Shown here: in pieces, positions 33,859-43,143 of the stretch | How the letters are laid out: the number at the start of each line of letters is the position of its first letter | Position numbering within the stretch: the stretch's first letter is position 1 | NCBI RefSeq assembly: GCF_002210105.1 | Contig: NZ_AQQU01000017.1 | Span: 1 to 46,177, forward strand | DNA: 46,177 bases | Direction: 5' to 3' | Origin: Oceanicola sp. 22II-s10i | GTDB taxonomy: Bacteria > Pseudomonadota > Alphaproteobacteria > Rhodobacterales > Rhodobacteraceae | Made by a program: the position numbers and the translations under genes | Notes under the pieces: generated by a model | What the model saw: only the letters and a program-made list of their open reading frames with translations | What the model was told of the DNA's origin: nothing | Database searches by the model: none

Positions 33859-34434
33859 ATGAACATCACCGAAACCGCGCTTCCGGGTGTGCTGCTCCTC
33901 GCGCCGAAACGCTTCGGCGACGACCGGGGCTGGTTCATGGAAAGCTGGAACCGCGAGGCCCTGAAGGCCCGGGGCATCGACATCGACTTCGTGCAGGACA
34001 ACCACTCGATGAGCGCCATGCCCGGCACCGTGCGCGGGCTTCACTACCAATCGCCGCCGCATGCGCAGGACAAGCTGGTGCGGGTGGCGCGCGGCCGGGT
34101 GATGGACGTGGCGGTGGATGCCCGGAAGGGCTCGCCGCATTACGGCAAGTGGGTCGGCGCGGAGCTCTCGGCAGAGAACGGCCACCAGCTGCTGATCCCC
34201 AAGGGGTTCCTGCACGGCTTCGCCACCCTGAGCCCGGATGTCGAACTGCTCTACAAGTGCTCGGACATCTACGCGCCCGACTGCGACGGCGGGGTGCTGT
34301 GGAACGATCCCGACCTCGGCATCGACTGGGGCCTCGATCCGGACGCGCCGGTGGTGCTGTCGGGCAAGGACGAGGCGGCGCCGCGCTTCGCGGACTGGAA
34401 CAGCCCCTTCACCTACGAGGGAGACGCGGCATGA
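33859..34434 (+). CDS. rfbC: dTDP-4-dehydrorhamnose 3,5-epimerase
   Basis: The 191-residue cupin enzyme has [11 protein letters not shown] (21-31), [16 protein letters not shown] (56-64) with catalytic His62, [16 protein letters not shown], and IPKGFLHGF followed by [11 protein letters not shown] with catalytic Tyr132. Third gene of the rhamnose operon. It starts 37 bases after rfbD and overlaps rfbA by four bases (ATGA). Length matches the family. Confidence 0.96.
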   Translation: MNITETALPGVLLLAPKRFGDDRGWFMESWNREALKARGIDIDFVQDNHSMSAMPGTVRGLHYQSPPHAQDKLVRVARGRVMDVAVDARKGSPHYGKWVGAELSAENGHQLLIPKGFLHGFATLSPDVELLYKCSDIYAPDCDGGVLWNDPDLGIDWGLDPDAPVVLSGKDEAAPRFADWNSPFTYEGDAA

Positions 34435-35309
34435 GCGCGCGCAAGGGCATCATCCTGGCCGGTGGCTCCGGCACCCGGCTCTACCCGATCACGCTCGGCG
34501 TGTCGAAGCAGCTGCTGCCGGTCTACGACAAGCCGATGATCTACTACCCGCTCAGCGTGCTGATGCTGGCGGGGATCCGCGAGATCGCGATGATCACCAC
34601 CCCGCAGGACCGCGCCCAGTTCGAGCGTACGCTCGGCAACGGCAGCCAGTGGGGGATCCGGCTGACCTATATCGAGCAGCCCTCGCCCGACGGGCTGGCG
34701 CAGGCCTATATCCTGGCCGAGGATTTCCTCGACGGCGCGCCCTCGGCGATGGTGCTGGGCGACAACATCTTCTTCGGCCACGGGCTGCCGGCGCTGCTGG
34801 CCGCCGCCGATGCGGAACCGGAAGGCGGCACCGTCTTCGGCTATCACGTGGCCGATCCCGAACGTTACGGCGTGGTGGCCTTCGACGACGCGGGCAACGC
34901 CGCCTCGATCATCGAGAAGCCCGAGGTGCCGCCCTCGAACTACGCGGTCACCGGGCTCTACTTCCTCGATGCCTCCGCCCCGGAACGGGCGCGGCAGGTC
35001 AAGCCCTCGCCGCGCGGCGAGCTGGAAATCACCTCGCTGCTCGAGATGTATCTCACCGATGGCCTGCTCAAGGTCCAGCGGATGGGGCGCGGCTATGCCT
35101 GGCTCGACACCGGGACCCATGCCAGCCTGCTCGACGCGGGCAATTTCGTGCGCACGCTGGAGCGGCGGCAGGGCATGCAGACCGGCAGCCCCGACGAGAT
35201 CGCCTATGCGGCGGGCTGGATCGACCGCGCCGCCCTGCTGGAACGTGCGGGGCGCTACGCCAAGAACGAATACGGTCTTTACCTTTACCGTCTCGCACAG
35301 GACGGCTGA
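34431..35309 (+). CDS. rfbA: Glucose-1-phosphate thymidylyltransferase
   Basis: The 292-residue protein begins [40 protein letters not shown] (5-40, split), the nucleotidyltransferase signature of Rml[43 protein letters not shown] and [14 protein letters not shown] are all present. It makes dTDP-glucose for RfbB. Last gene of rfbBDCA; a 109-base gap follows before the glycosyltransferase at 35419. Confidence 0.97.
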   Translation: MSARKGIILAGGSGTRLYPITLGVSKQLLPVYDKPMIYYPLSVLMLAGIREIAMITTPQDRAQFERTLGNGSQWGIRLTYIEQPSPDGLAQAYILAEDFLDGAPSAMVLGDNIFFGHGLPALLAAADAEPEGGTVFGYHVADPERYGVVAFDDAGNAASIIEKPEVPPSNYAVTGLYFLDASAPERARQVKPSPRGELEITSLLEMYLTDGLLKVQRMGRGYAWLDTGTHASLLDAGNFVRTLERRQGMQTGSPDEIAYAAGWIDRAALLERAGRYAKNEYGLYLYRLAQDG

Positions 35310-35418
35310 CCCGGCCCGGTCCGGCCGTGCCGCGCGCCATTGAGCCGGGGCCACGGTGCGGATAGGGTGCTGACAGACTTGGCCGATCTCCAGCCAGAAA
35401 CCGAGCCGCGGAGCCTCG

Positions 35419-36444
35419 TTGAATACGCATCTCACCCCATTCGGCGCCGCGGCGGACCGCTCCGCCGCTCCGGACCGGACATCCGCAGACGCGGCGGTGC
35501 ATGTGATGATCCTGATGGCCGTGCACGAAGGCGCGGCCACGCTGGAGGATCAGCTGGAGAGCCTGTCCACGCAGCGCCATCCGAACTGGAGCCTGCTGGT
35601 CTCGGTCGACGGGGCCAAGGACGGATCCGACCGGATCATCGACGCCTTTGCCGCGCGGATGGCCCCGCGGGGTCACACGGTGCGCCGGATCGCAGGGCCG
35701 CAGGCCGGGTCGGCGCGCAACTTCATGCATCTGACCGCCGCGGCGGCGCAGTATATGACGGACGAAACCTGGCTGGCCTTTTCCGACCAGGACGATGTCT
35801 GGCTGCCGGAACGGATCAGCAACGGGCTGGAAACCCTGCTGACCGGCACGGCAGAGACCCCGGCGCTGCATTGCAGCCGGACCTGGATCACCGACGCGCA
35901 GCTCGGGAACCGCCGCCTGTCGGTCGCGCGCCCGCGCCAGCCGGGGTTTTCGAATGCGCTGGTTCAGAACATCGTCGCGGGCAACACCATCCTGCTCAAT
36001 CCCGCGGGCGGCCAGCTGATCTGCGCCGCCGCGCAGGAAACGACCATGGCGGGCAGTTTCCCGGTGGCGCACGACTGGTGGATCTACCAGATCGTCACCG
36101 GCTGCGGCGGATGGATCGCGCATGACGACCGGCCCGCGCTGTTCTACCGCCAGCACGATGCCAACGAGGTCGGCGCCAACGACGGGATGCGGGCCAAGCT
36201 GCGCCGGATCGGCATGATCCTCGACGGCACCTACCGCGACTGGAACCGGCGCAACATCCAGGTGCTGCGCATCTCGGCCCACCGGTTCCGGCCCGAGCGC
36301 CGCGCCATGCTCGAACATTTCGCCGCGGCCCTCGATGCGCCGCTGGCGCGTCGGCTGCGCGGGCTCAGCGATCTCGGCGTCTACCGGCAGGGCAGGCTCA
36401 GCGATCTCGCGCTCTGGGTGGCCGCCATCCTGGGGCGCCTCTGA
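35419..36444 (+). CDS. GT2 glycosyltransferase (rhamnosyltransferase-like)
   Basis: The 341-residue protein starts at TTG 35419, supported by GGAG 6 bases upstream. VMILMAVHEGAATLEDQLESL (29-49, split motif) is the GT-A start, VSVDGAKDGSDRI follows, and WLAFSDQDDVWLPERI holds the DxDD metal/donor site common to GT2 enzymes that transfer rhamnose or similar deoxysugars. HDWWIYQIV and YRQHDANEVGAN follow, as is usual in this group. Directly after rfbBDCA, so dTDP-L-rhamnose is a likely donor (inference). Converges with the - strand gene at 36455, 10 bases between stops. Confidence 0.82.
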   Translation: MNTHLTPFGAAADRSAAPDRTSADAAVHVMILMAVHEGAATLEDQLESLSTQRHPNWSLLVSVDGAKDGSDRIIDAFAARMAPRGHTVRRIAGPQAGSARNFMHLTAAAAQYMTDETWLAFSDQDDVWLPERISNGLETLLTGTAETPALHCSRTWITDAQLGNRRLSVARPRQPGFSNALVQNIVAGNTILLNPAGGQLICAAAQETTMAGSFPVAHDWWIYQIVTGCGGWIAHDDRPALFYRQHDANEVGANDGMRAKLRRIGMILDGTYRDWNRRNIQVLRISAHRFRPERRAMLEHFAAALDAPLARRLRGLSDLGVYRQGRLSDLALWVAAILGRL

Positions 36445-36454
36445 GCTCCGGTTC

Positions 36455-37705
36455 TCAGGCCGCCGCCGAGGCCAGCAGCCGCATCTCGAGCGCGATCGCC
36501 AGCAGGGCGGTGCCGAAGCCCATGTAGGTCGGCGCGAGATCCCCCCCCGCATCGACGAGCGCCTCCTCCCGCCGGAGGGCGAACATGCGCGACAGCCAGT
36601 CCCCCTCGCCGCGCTGGAACCGCTCGATTTCGGCCTGCGGCTCCAGTCCCTCGACGGCAAGGTGCCGGTTCGCCTTGTGCCGGTCGGCGGTGACGGTCCG
36701 GGCGAAAGCGCCCCAGCGGATCACCGCGGAGGCCCGCTTCAGACCCGAGGTGACGCCGATCTCGTCGGTCACGATCACGTCGCCTGCGCCCGGCTTGCCG
36801 CCGGGCTCCAGCCTGAGCCCCGCCGCGGCGAGCCGGTCGAGGTGATCCTGGCTCAGCACCCGGCCGACCCAGTCCATCCAGACCGAGGTCCCGGTCACCC
36901 GCACCGGCGCGGCCTTGCCGATGGCGCCCTCGACCAGATCCGCCAATGTCGCGATCCAGTCCGAGACATCGTCCTCCGCGCGTTTCAGCCCGTTGGCGAA
37001 GGAATTTCCGGCGGCGATGTGATGCAGCAGCAGAAAGCCCAGGGGCGAGGGGTGCAGGCTGCGGTCCGTGAACAGCCGCCGCAGGCGCGGCAGCTGCGGC
37101 TGAAGATTCTGCATCTGGTGCGGCACCGCCCCGGTGCGGGCGCAATCCACGTCGCGCCACTGAAGGTAATGGGGATTGGCGTATTGCCCCTGTTCCAGAT
37201 AGCGCTGCTCTTCCAGATGGACCACGGCGGTGGCGAGCGAGGTCCAGTCGAACAGCCGCAGGTCGGTTCCGAACATCGCCCGCCATGTCATCAGGTTCTC
37301 GACATGGTGGCGGTACATCAGCGCATCGTTGCCCGGCGTGATCAGCTCGTGCCGGATCAGCGAATGCCCGGCGTAGAACCGGCCGCAGGACACCGCCGCC
37401 TGCGCCCGGATGGAATTGCCGAACCGGAAATCCGGCAGGATGAAGAAGATCGGCAGGCCGGGGCGGTGCCGTTGCAGGACCGCGTCGAGACTGCCGCGGT
37501 GCCAGACCGGCAATCCGCCCTCGCCGACGAAATGGGTGGTGGTGAACAGGCCCGGCAGAATGCCGTGACGATGCGCATGGCGCCAGCGCACCACATGCGA
37601 GGGACCGATGACGATCCCCTCGGGGCCCGCGACCGGCATCGCCTGGGCCATGCGGTCCGCCAGACGGGCAAAGCCGCTCTTGAGCCCGGTTCCTCTCGCT
37701 GTCAT
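36455..37705 (-). CDS. Uncharacterised glycan-locus protein with GPSHxxRW motif
   Basis: The product has 416 residues from the ATG at 37705 (AGGA 4 bases upstream); an ATG five codons earlier has no ribosome site. GIVIGPSHVVRWRHAHRHG occurs near the N-terminus (about 30-48) and IFFILPDFRFGNSI at about 86-99. The GPSH block could be a variant of the SGNH nucleophile motif, but no matching Asp-x-x-His is obvious, so I give no enzyme name. No signal peptide. It is the only - strand gene among the + strand genes from 30674 to 43099. Confidence 0.65.
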   Translation of the reverse strand: MTARGTGLKSGFARLADRMAQAMPVAGPEGIVIGPSHVVRWRHAHRHGILPGLFTTTHFVGEGGLPVWHRGSLDAVLQRHRPGLPIFFILPDFRFGNSIRAQAAVSCGRFYAGHSLIRHELITPGNDALMYRHHVENLMTWRAMFGTDLRLFDWTSLATAVVHLEEQRYLEQGQYANPHYLQWRDVDCARTGAVPHQMQNLQPQLPRLRRLFTDRSLHPSPLGFLLLHHIAAGNSFANGLKRAEDDVSDWIATLADLVEGAIGKAAPVRVTGTSVWMDWVGRVLSQDHLDRLAAAGLRLEPGGKPGAGDVIVTDEIGVTSGLKRASAVIRWGAFARTVTADRHKANRHLAVEGLEPQAEIERFQRGEGDWLSRMFALRREEALVDAGGDLAPTYMGFGTALLAIALEMRLLASAAA

Positions 37706-37751
37706 TCCGTCCTGCCGCATTGTTACGCGGAAGATTTAGCATCACGCCATC

Positions 37752-37797
37752 CCCGAGGCCAAGACTTGGGAACAGCTTTTGTCTCGCTTGCCTCGGG
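37752..37797. promoter_or_regulatory. Inverted repeat in divergent region
   Basis: CCCGAGGC (37752-37759) and GCCTCGGG (37790-37797) are perfect inverse copies 30 bases apart, with AGAC/GTCT as a possible inner stem. They lie in the 193-base region between the divergent genes at 37705 and 37899, so a shared operator or a leader structure is possible. Confidence 0.3.
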
Positions 37798-37898
37798 AAG
37801 ATGTTCATGCGATGGACTATTCGGATATTCGCCCCCCCAGACGCCCGCGCCAGGGCGCCGCGCCCATGTGTTTCGTTACTGAAAAATAAGGTAGAAAC

Positions 37899-38957
37899 GT
37901 GAGTTTCGACATCGTTTTCGTATCCAACACCGGACGGGTGGATCGCCCCTATTACGATCCCTCCGTACGCTACCGCGCCTTCAATCCCGCCGAGTTCCTG
38001 CGCCGCCGCGGCCGCCGGGTCGCCTTGCTGGCCCAGCAGGTCTTCGAACGCGATCCCGAGCCGTTCGAGACCGCGGGGACCATCGTCTTCCACCGCCCGA
38101 ACACCACCGAGACGATGCTGCGCTACGTGCTGCGCAACCGGGACCGGCAGCGGCTGATCGCCGATTACGACGACCTGGTCTTCAACGTCGCCGCCGCCGC
38201 CGAGACGCCGGCCGTGCTCGACCGCGGCGAGCCGCTGGCCAATGTCGCACGCTCGCTCGCCTCGAATGCCGAGATCGGCACGATGGTCCCCCGGCGCTCG
38301 GTCTCGACCGTGCCGCTGGCGCAGCAGGCCGAGGAGCATCTGGGTGGCGCCACCACCGTCATCCACAACGCGCTCGACCCGATCTATCTGGACATTGCCC
38401 GCCTGCATGGTGCTGCCGGGCAACGGCAGGATCCGGTGTTCGAACTGGGCTATTTCTCGGGCACCGCCTCGCACAATGCGGATCTGGAGATGATCGCGGG
38501 CGAGATCGCGGACTACCTGCGCGAACGGCCCGCCGCGCGGCTTCTGCTGGTCGGTCCGGTCGGCCTGCCGTCCGCGCTGGCGCCCTTCGCCGACCGGGTG
38601 GTGCGGGAAAGGGTGCGCCCGTTCCATGCCATGCCGGAGCTCCTCATACGCTGCCGCATGGTGCTGGGCCCGCTGCTGTGGAACCGCTTCACCCAGTGCA
38701 AGAGCGGGCTGAAGTTCTTCGAGGCCGCCGTGCTGGGCATCCCGGTCGCGGCCACCCCGATCCCCGACATCGACCGCTTCGACAGCCCGCTGCTGTTCAA
38801 GTGCCGCACGCCCGAGGACTGGGCCGCGGCGCTGCGCGCCGACCTGCCCGACGCGGCCACCCGGAGCGAGGCCGCACGGGCCATCGTCGACCTCTGCGGA
38901 CTGCCGGTGGAGATGGGACGCTGGGAAGCGACCTTCCTGGGGACCGGCAATGACTGA
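37899..38957 (+). CDS. GT-B glycosyltransferase (GT4-like)
   Basis: The 352-residue protein starts at GTG 37899 with AAGG 8 bases upstream. It has RLIADYDDLVFN (about 87-98), matching the HIDDDLL position of the transferases at 20214 and 21337. FELGYFSGTASHNADLEMI, RLLLVGPV, and QCKSGLKFFEAAVLGIPVAATPIPDID complete the C-terminal donor-binding half. Donor unknown. It overlaps the next gene by 8 bases. Confidence 0.8.
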   Translation: MSFDIVFVSNTGRVDRPYYDPSVRYRAFNPAEFLRRRGRRVALLAQQVFERDPEPFETAGTIVFHRPNTTETMLRYVLRNRDRQRLIADYDDLVFNVAAAAETPAVLDRGEPLANVARSLASNAEIGTMVPRRSVSTVPLAQQAEEHLGGATTVIHNALDPIYLDIARLHGAAGQRQDPVFELGYFSGTASHNADLEMIAGEIADYLRERPAARLLLVGPVGLPSALAPFADRVVRERVRPFHAMPELLIRCRMVLGPLLWNRFTQCKSGLKFFEAAVLGIPVAATPIPDIDRFDSPLLFKCRTPEDWAAALRADLPDAATRSEAARAIVDLCGLPVEMGRWEATFLGTGND

Positions 38958-40887
38958 GGACAGACCGTCCTGGAAGCGCCGGGCATTGAACGTGCTCTAC
39001 TGGGTCGAGCCCTGCCCGATCCGCAACACCTACACCGAACACGTGCATCCGACGCGGATGATCGGGCCGGTCCTGCACCGGCTGGCCGAGGCCGGAAAGA
39101 TCGACCTGCGCATGTTCTGCAACACCGAGGCAGCCGCACAGATCCGGGCCGAGAACGCCGTCTATGCGCCGCATGTCTGCACGCCGACCGACGCGGAATC
39201 CGAAGGGATCACCCGCAACTTCCGTCGCTGGGACGACGACACGATCGCGCAATGGCTCAAGCTGGTGCGCGGCGACGGCAGGATCACGGCGTTCTACCGC
39301 GCGATCCTGGAGCGGCTGCATGCCGAGGCGCCGATCGACGTCATCCTGCTGTGGTCAGAGAACGGCGCCGTGCGCAGCTTTGCCGCGGCCGAGGGCATCG
39401 GGGTGCTGCATGGCGAGCTCGGCCCGACGCGGGCGCCGTTTCCCGCGACATTCTATTTCGACACCGACGGCACCAACGGCAATGCCGCGATCCGCGCGCA
39501 GGTCCGGCACCGGCTCGAGGCCGGGGACGCGGACACCGATCCGCCGGTTGCCGCGCAATCCTGGCTGGCCTGGTGCGAACGGCAGCCGGGCGACGAGACC
39601 CGCACCCCCTCGCTGCTGGATATCCCGCTGACCTACCAGCCCGCCGCGGCCGGGCTGCTGCCCGACCGGCCCTATGTCTACATTCCGCTTCAGCTTGCCG
39701 ACGACCTGAACACGCTGATGCATTCCGGCTTCGACAGCCCGCTGGCGTTTCTGGACGACACGATGCGGATGGTGTCGGACATGGGCTATACCGCCGTGAT
39801 CAAGGGGCATCCGGGCGCCACCAGCCGCCATTACAACCTGCGGCGCGAGGTCGAGGCGCTCGACCATGCGGCGACGCACTGGCCCGAGGCGGTGATCCTG
39901 CCGCGCAGCGCGGCCGCGGCGCTGTCCGTCCATGCCATGGCGCGCGCGCGCTACACGATCACGATCAACAGTTCGGTCGGCTTCGAATCCATGGTGCTCG
40001 GGGTGCCGGTGATCGCGCGCGGACAGGCGATCTACGACGGTGGCGGCTGGTTGCAGGAGCGGATCGCGCTGGCCCCGGCCGACGCGCGGCCCGACCACGG
40101 CCGCGACCTCGACCGGCTGGTCGCCGCGCATCTCGATCGCATGTTCGTGCCGCAGACCGTCGCGCAGGACACCGATTACCTGCTGCGCCGCCTCCGCGAC
40201 GCGGCGCAGGGCAACAGCGCCGTGGCGCGGGATATCGACTTCCGCCCCTGGTACCTGACCGGCGACAGCCCGGCCGGGGTCCGTCCCCTCGAGACACCCG
40301 GCTTCCCCGCCGGGTCCCCGGCCCTGTCCGGGGCGGCCGCACCGGGTCTGGCCGAGGGCCAGACGCCGTTCCGCGGCTCCGGGCCCGTGCATGGCGAGCA
40401 GGTCAGGATCGACGGGGACACGCTGGTGTTTTCCAGCGCCCCGGAAACCCGTTACACGATGGAACCCGCCCTGTTCTTCGGATCGCTGGAACGGATCACG
40501 ACCCGCGACGGCGGGCAAAGCCTGGAGGGATGGTGCCTCGATCGCCGCAGCGTCTCGCCACCGGCCGCGCTCATCACCCTGGTCGGCGACCGGGTCCATG
40601 CACTCCGGCACGACATCGTGTCCCGCCCCGACGTGCAGGCCGCCCATCCCGAGGCGCGGAACGGCGAACAGGCCGGGTTCCGCATCGCGCTGCCGGCCGA
40701 GGGCCACGCAAGGCTGCTGATCCTGACCGCGGACGGACGCTGTGGTGCGGTCTCGCAGATCAGCGCCCCGGCGGGCCTGCAATGCCGCCCGGTCCGCAGC
40801 CTGGCATCGGGCGGCACGCGGATGCCGGCGGGCGGCACGGGCCCCGGCCGCGGCGGGCGGCTTTCCAAGCTTCTGGGCCGGACCTAG
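38950..40887 (+). CDS. Capsule-type GT-B protein with C-terminal accessory domain
   Basis: Length 645 residues. A first domain (1-430) contains VLHGELGPTRAPFPATFYFD (split motif), VIKGHPGATSRHYN (about 282-295) and ITINSSVGFESMVLGVPVIARG (about 337-358), the His-Pro-Gly and Ser-Ser-x-x-x-E pattern of KpsC/KpsS-like capsule transferases, which often attach Kdo. After a Pro/Gly spacer (about 435-475), residues ~480-605 form a second module with GSLERI, SLEGWCLDRRS and SRPDVQAAHPEARNGEQAGFRI, a pattern seen at the ends of various bacterial glycosyltransferases. A role in Kdo transfer is suggested by the kds genes here but not shown. Confidence 0.75.
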   Translation: MTEDRPSWKRRALNVLYWVEPCPIRNTYTEHVHPTRMIGPVLHRLAEAGKIDLRMFCNTEAAAQIRAENAVYAPHVCTPTDAESEGITRNFRRWDDDTIAQWLKLVRGDGRITAFYRAILERLHAEAPIDVILLWSENGAVRSFAAAEGIGVLHGELGPTRAPFPATFYFDTDGTNGNAAIRAQVRHRLEAGDADTDPPVAAQSWLAWCERQPGDETRTPSLLDIPLTYQPAAAGLLPDRPYVYIPLQLADDLNTLMHSGFDSPLAFLDDTMRMVSDMGYTAVIKGHPGATSRHYNLRREVEALDHAATHWPEAVILPRSAAAALSVHAMARARYTITINSSVGFESMVLGVPVIARGQAIYDGGGWLQERIALAPADARPDHGRDLDRLVAAHLDRMFVPQTVAQDTDYLLRRLRDAAQGNSAVARDIDFRPWYLTGDSPAGVRPLETPGFPAGSPALSGAAAPGLAEGQTPFRGSGPVHGEQVRIDGDTLVFSSAPETRYTMEPALFFGSLERITTRDGGQSLEGWCLDRRSVSPPAALITLVGDRVHALRHDIVSRPDVQAAHPEARNGEQAGFRIALPAEGHARLLILTADGRCGAVSQISAPAGLQCRPVRSLASGGTRMPAGGTGPGRGGRLSKLLGRT

Positions 40888-40920
40888 GGTATCCAGGGCA
40901 CGAACAAGAGGACGACGACG

Positions 40921-41898
40921 ATGGCAAAACCAGAGACGCTTGAACCGGGCAAGGCGCACATGGTGCTGAAGGGCAAGAATGACTGGCTCTTCCTGACCAA
41001 TGACAGCAACCACGTCATCGACCAGATGACGGGGCAGAGGCCGCTCGCCCCCGAGGATGTCGAGGCGTGGCGCATCACCCTGATGCTGCGCCGGGCCTGG
41101 CTCGAATCCATCGGATCCCGCTACATCTTCGCCGTCGCCCCCAACAAGGAGGCGGTGTTCAAGGACCACCTGCCCGATGGTATCCGCCTGAGCGACAACC
41201 GCCCGGTGCGCCAGCTGCAATCCGCCGGCATCGACCTGATCTATCGACCCGAGAAGTTCCGCGGCGCCGAGACCTATTCCAAGACCGACACCCACTGGAA
41301 CGATCTCGGCGGCCAGCGCCAGGCCAAAATGCTGCTGGATGCCTGCCGCCAACAGGGGGTGGAGGTCGGACCGCTCTCGGCGATGGACATAGAGCTCATC
41401 TCTCAGAGCCATTACGGCGATCTCGGCCGCAAGCTGACCCCGCCGCAGGAATCCGAGGTGATCCTCAAGCGGGTCAAGTCGCGTCAGGCCAAGGTCGTCT
41501 TCAGCACCAAGATCAGCAACACCGGCAGCATCCTGGTGTTCGAGGGCGCGGACAAGTCGCTGCCGCGCGGCATGTTCTTTGCCGATTCCTTCGGCGGCGT
41601 CGGATCCGTGTCGGATTTCATCGCCCAGGGGTTCTCGCGCCTCGTCGTGCTCTGGCAGCCGCATTTCGACTTCCGCCTGATCGAGGAGGAAAAGCCGGAC
41701 ATCGTCATCTCGCAGATGGTGGAACGCTTCCTGACCCTGATCCCCAACGATGTCCGTTCCGAAAAGCTGAGCGCGATGAGCGGCTTTGCAGAGAAATGGG
41801 CCGAGGCGAAAGCGGCCGAAGCGAAAACGGCCGAGGCGGCGGGGCCCGAAAAGAAGAAGGCGGCGGCCGCGGCACCGAAGCAACCGTCCAAGACATGA
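40921..41898 (+). CDS. AlgJ/AlgX-like SGNH O-acetyltransferase candidate
   Basis: The 325-residue protein has [13 protein letters not shown] (18-30), [11 protein letters not shown] (70-80), [13 protein letters not shown] (119-131) with the Asp/His pair (D123, H125), and FFADSFG (220-226) with the candidate nucleophile Ser224. This arrangement is that of the AlgX/AlgJ SGNH domain, which acetylates alginate. Unlike those proteins it has no visible signal peptide or membrane anchor. The C-terminal ~40 residues are a low-complexity Ala/Lys/Glu tail. GAGGA precedes the ATG. Confidence 0.78.
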   Translation: MAKPETLEPGKAHMVLKGKNDWLFLTNDSNHVIDQMTGQRPLAPEDVEAWRITLMLRRAWLESIGSRYIFAVAPNKEAVFKDHLPDGIRLSDNRPVRQLQSAGIDLIYRPEKFRGAETYSKTDTHWNDLGGQRQAKMLLDACRQQGVEVGPLSAMDIELISQSHYGDLGRKLTPPQESEVILKRVKSRQAKVVFSTKISNTGSILVFEGADKSLPRGMFFADSFGGVGSVSDFIAQGFSRLVVLWQPHFDFRLIEEEKPDIVISQMVERFLTLIPNDVRSEKLSAMSGFAEKWAEAKAAEAKTAEAAGPEKKKAAAAAPKQPSKT

Positions 41899-41926
41899 TG
41901 GCCGCCCGCCGGCCAGAGGAGAGCCC

Positions 41927-43099
41927 GTGTCCGCACTGAACATCGTCGTCGCCGGGATCGGCTATGTCGGTCTGTCGAACGCGGTGCTGCTTGCGCAGCG
42001 CAACCGTGTCGTCGCGCTCGACGTGAACCCGGAGCGGGTCGCGGCGCTCAATGCCCGCCGGAGCCCGATCGCCGACCCGGAGATCGAGGCCTACCTCGCC
42101 GACAGGCCGCTCGACCTGACCGCCACCACGGATCCCTCCGTGGTGAGCGAGGCCGATTTCGTCATCGTGGCGACCCCGACCAACTACGACCCGCGGAGCA
42201 ATTTCTTTGACACCTCCTCGGTCGAACAGGTGGTCTCCCAGGTGCTGGCCGCTCCGGGGAACGCCCGGATCGTGATCAAGTCGACGGTCCCGGTCGGGTT
42301 CACGCGGGAGCTTTCCGAACGGCTCGGCACCGACCGGATCCTGTTCAGCCCCGAGTTCCTGCGCGAGGGCCGGGCGCTTTACGACAACCTCCACCCCTCG
42401 CGCATCGTGGTCGGATCCGACACCGAGCCCGCCCGGCGCTTTGCCGCGCTGCTGCAGGAGGGCGCGCTCGATCCGGATGTGCCGGTGCTGTTCACCGGGC
42501 CGGACGAGGCCGAGGCGATCAAGCTCTTCGCCAACACCTACCTTGCCATGCGGGTTGCCTTCTTCAACGAACTGGACAGCTACGCGCTGGCGCATGGCAT
42601 GGACAGCCGCCAGATCATCGAGGGCATCGGGCTCGATCCGCGGATCGGCGCGCATTACAACAACCCGTCGTTCGGCTACGGCGGCTACTGCCTGCCCAAG
42701 GACACCAAGCAGCTGCTGGCGAATTATTCCGCCGTGCCGCAGAACCTGATCCGGGCGATCGTGGACGCCAATTCCACCCGCAAGGATTTCATCGCCGAAC
42801 AGGTCCTCGCCCGGCGGCCGAAGACGGTGGGGATCTACCGGCTGGTGATGAAGGCCGGGTCCGACAATTTCCGCCAGAGTTCCGTGCAGGGGATCATGAA
42901 ACGGATCAACGCCAAGGGCGTGCGGATCCTGATCTACGAGCCGGGCATGGCGAAAGAGCCCTATTTCGGCTCTGAAGTGACACACGATCTGGACCGGCTG
43001 AAGGCCGAGGCGGACGTGATCATCGCCAATCGCCTGACCGACGAGCTCCGCGAGGTGACCGACCGGGTCTTCACCCGCGATCTTTTCGGGTCAGACTGA
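41927..43099 (+). CDS. ugd: UDP-glucose 6-dehydrogenase
   Basis: The 390-residue protein oxidises UDP-glucose to UDP-glucuronate. [15 protein letters not shown] (5-19) binds [24 protein letters not shown] (116-126), [12 protein letters not shown] (140-151), [19 protein letters not shown] and [14 protein letters not shown] (250-263, catalytic Cys255) are all present. Length matches the short (E. coli) type. The start is GTG 41927 with GAGGAG 6 bases upstream; the longer Arg-rich extension upstream is a shadow of the previous gene. Confidence 0.95.
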   Translation: MSALNIVVAGIGYVGLSNAVLLAQRNRVVALDVNPERVAALNARRSPIADPEIEAYLADRPLDLTATTDPSVVSEADFVIVATPTNYDPRSNFFDTSSVEQVVSQVLAAPGNARIVIKSTVPVGFTRELSERLGTDRILFSPEFLREGRALYDNLHPSRIVVGSDTEPARRFAALLQEGALDPDVPVLFTGPDEAEAIKLFANTYLAMRVAFFNELDSYALAHGMDSRQIIEGIGLDPRIGAHYNNPSFGYGGYCLPKDTKQLLANYSAVPQNLIRAIVDANSTRKDFIAEQVLARRPKTVGIYRLVMKAGSDNFRQSSVQGIMKRINAKGVRILIYEPGMAKEPYFGSEVTHDLDRLKAEADVIIANRLTDELREVTDRVFTRDLFGSD

Positions 43100-43130
43100 G
43101 GCCGCCGCGCGCCGGGATGCGCGGCGGGCC
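43100..43130. terminator. Terminator-like hairpin between convergent genes
   Basis: GGCCGCCGCGC (43100-43110) pairs with GCGCGGCGGGCC (43119-43130) with one bulge and an 8-base loop. It sits exactly between the ugd stop and the stop of the - strand gene at 43144, so it could serve both strands. No U-tract. Confidence 0.55.
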
Positions 43131-43143
43131 ATGTCCGCAACGA

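Noticed and set aside
36381..38627. A 748-codon - strand open frame
   Set aside because: It is antisense to the glycosyltransferase at 37899 and runs in another frame through 36455-37705, with low-complexity content.
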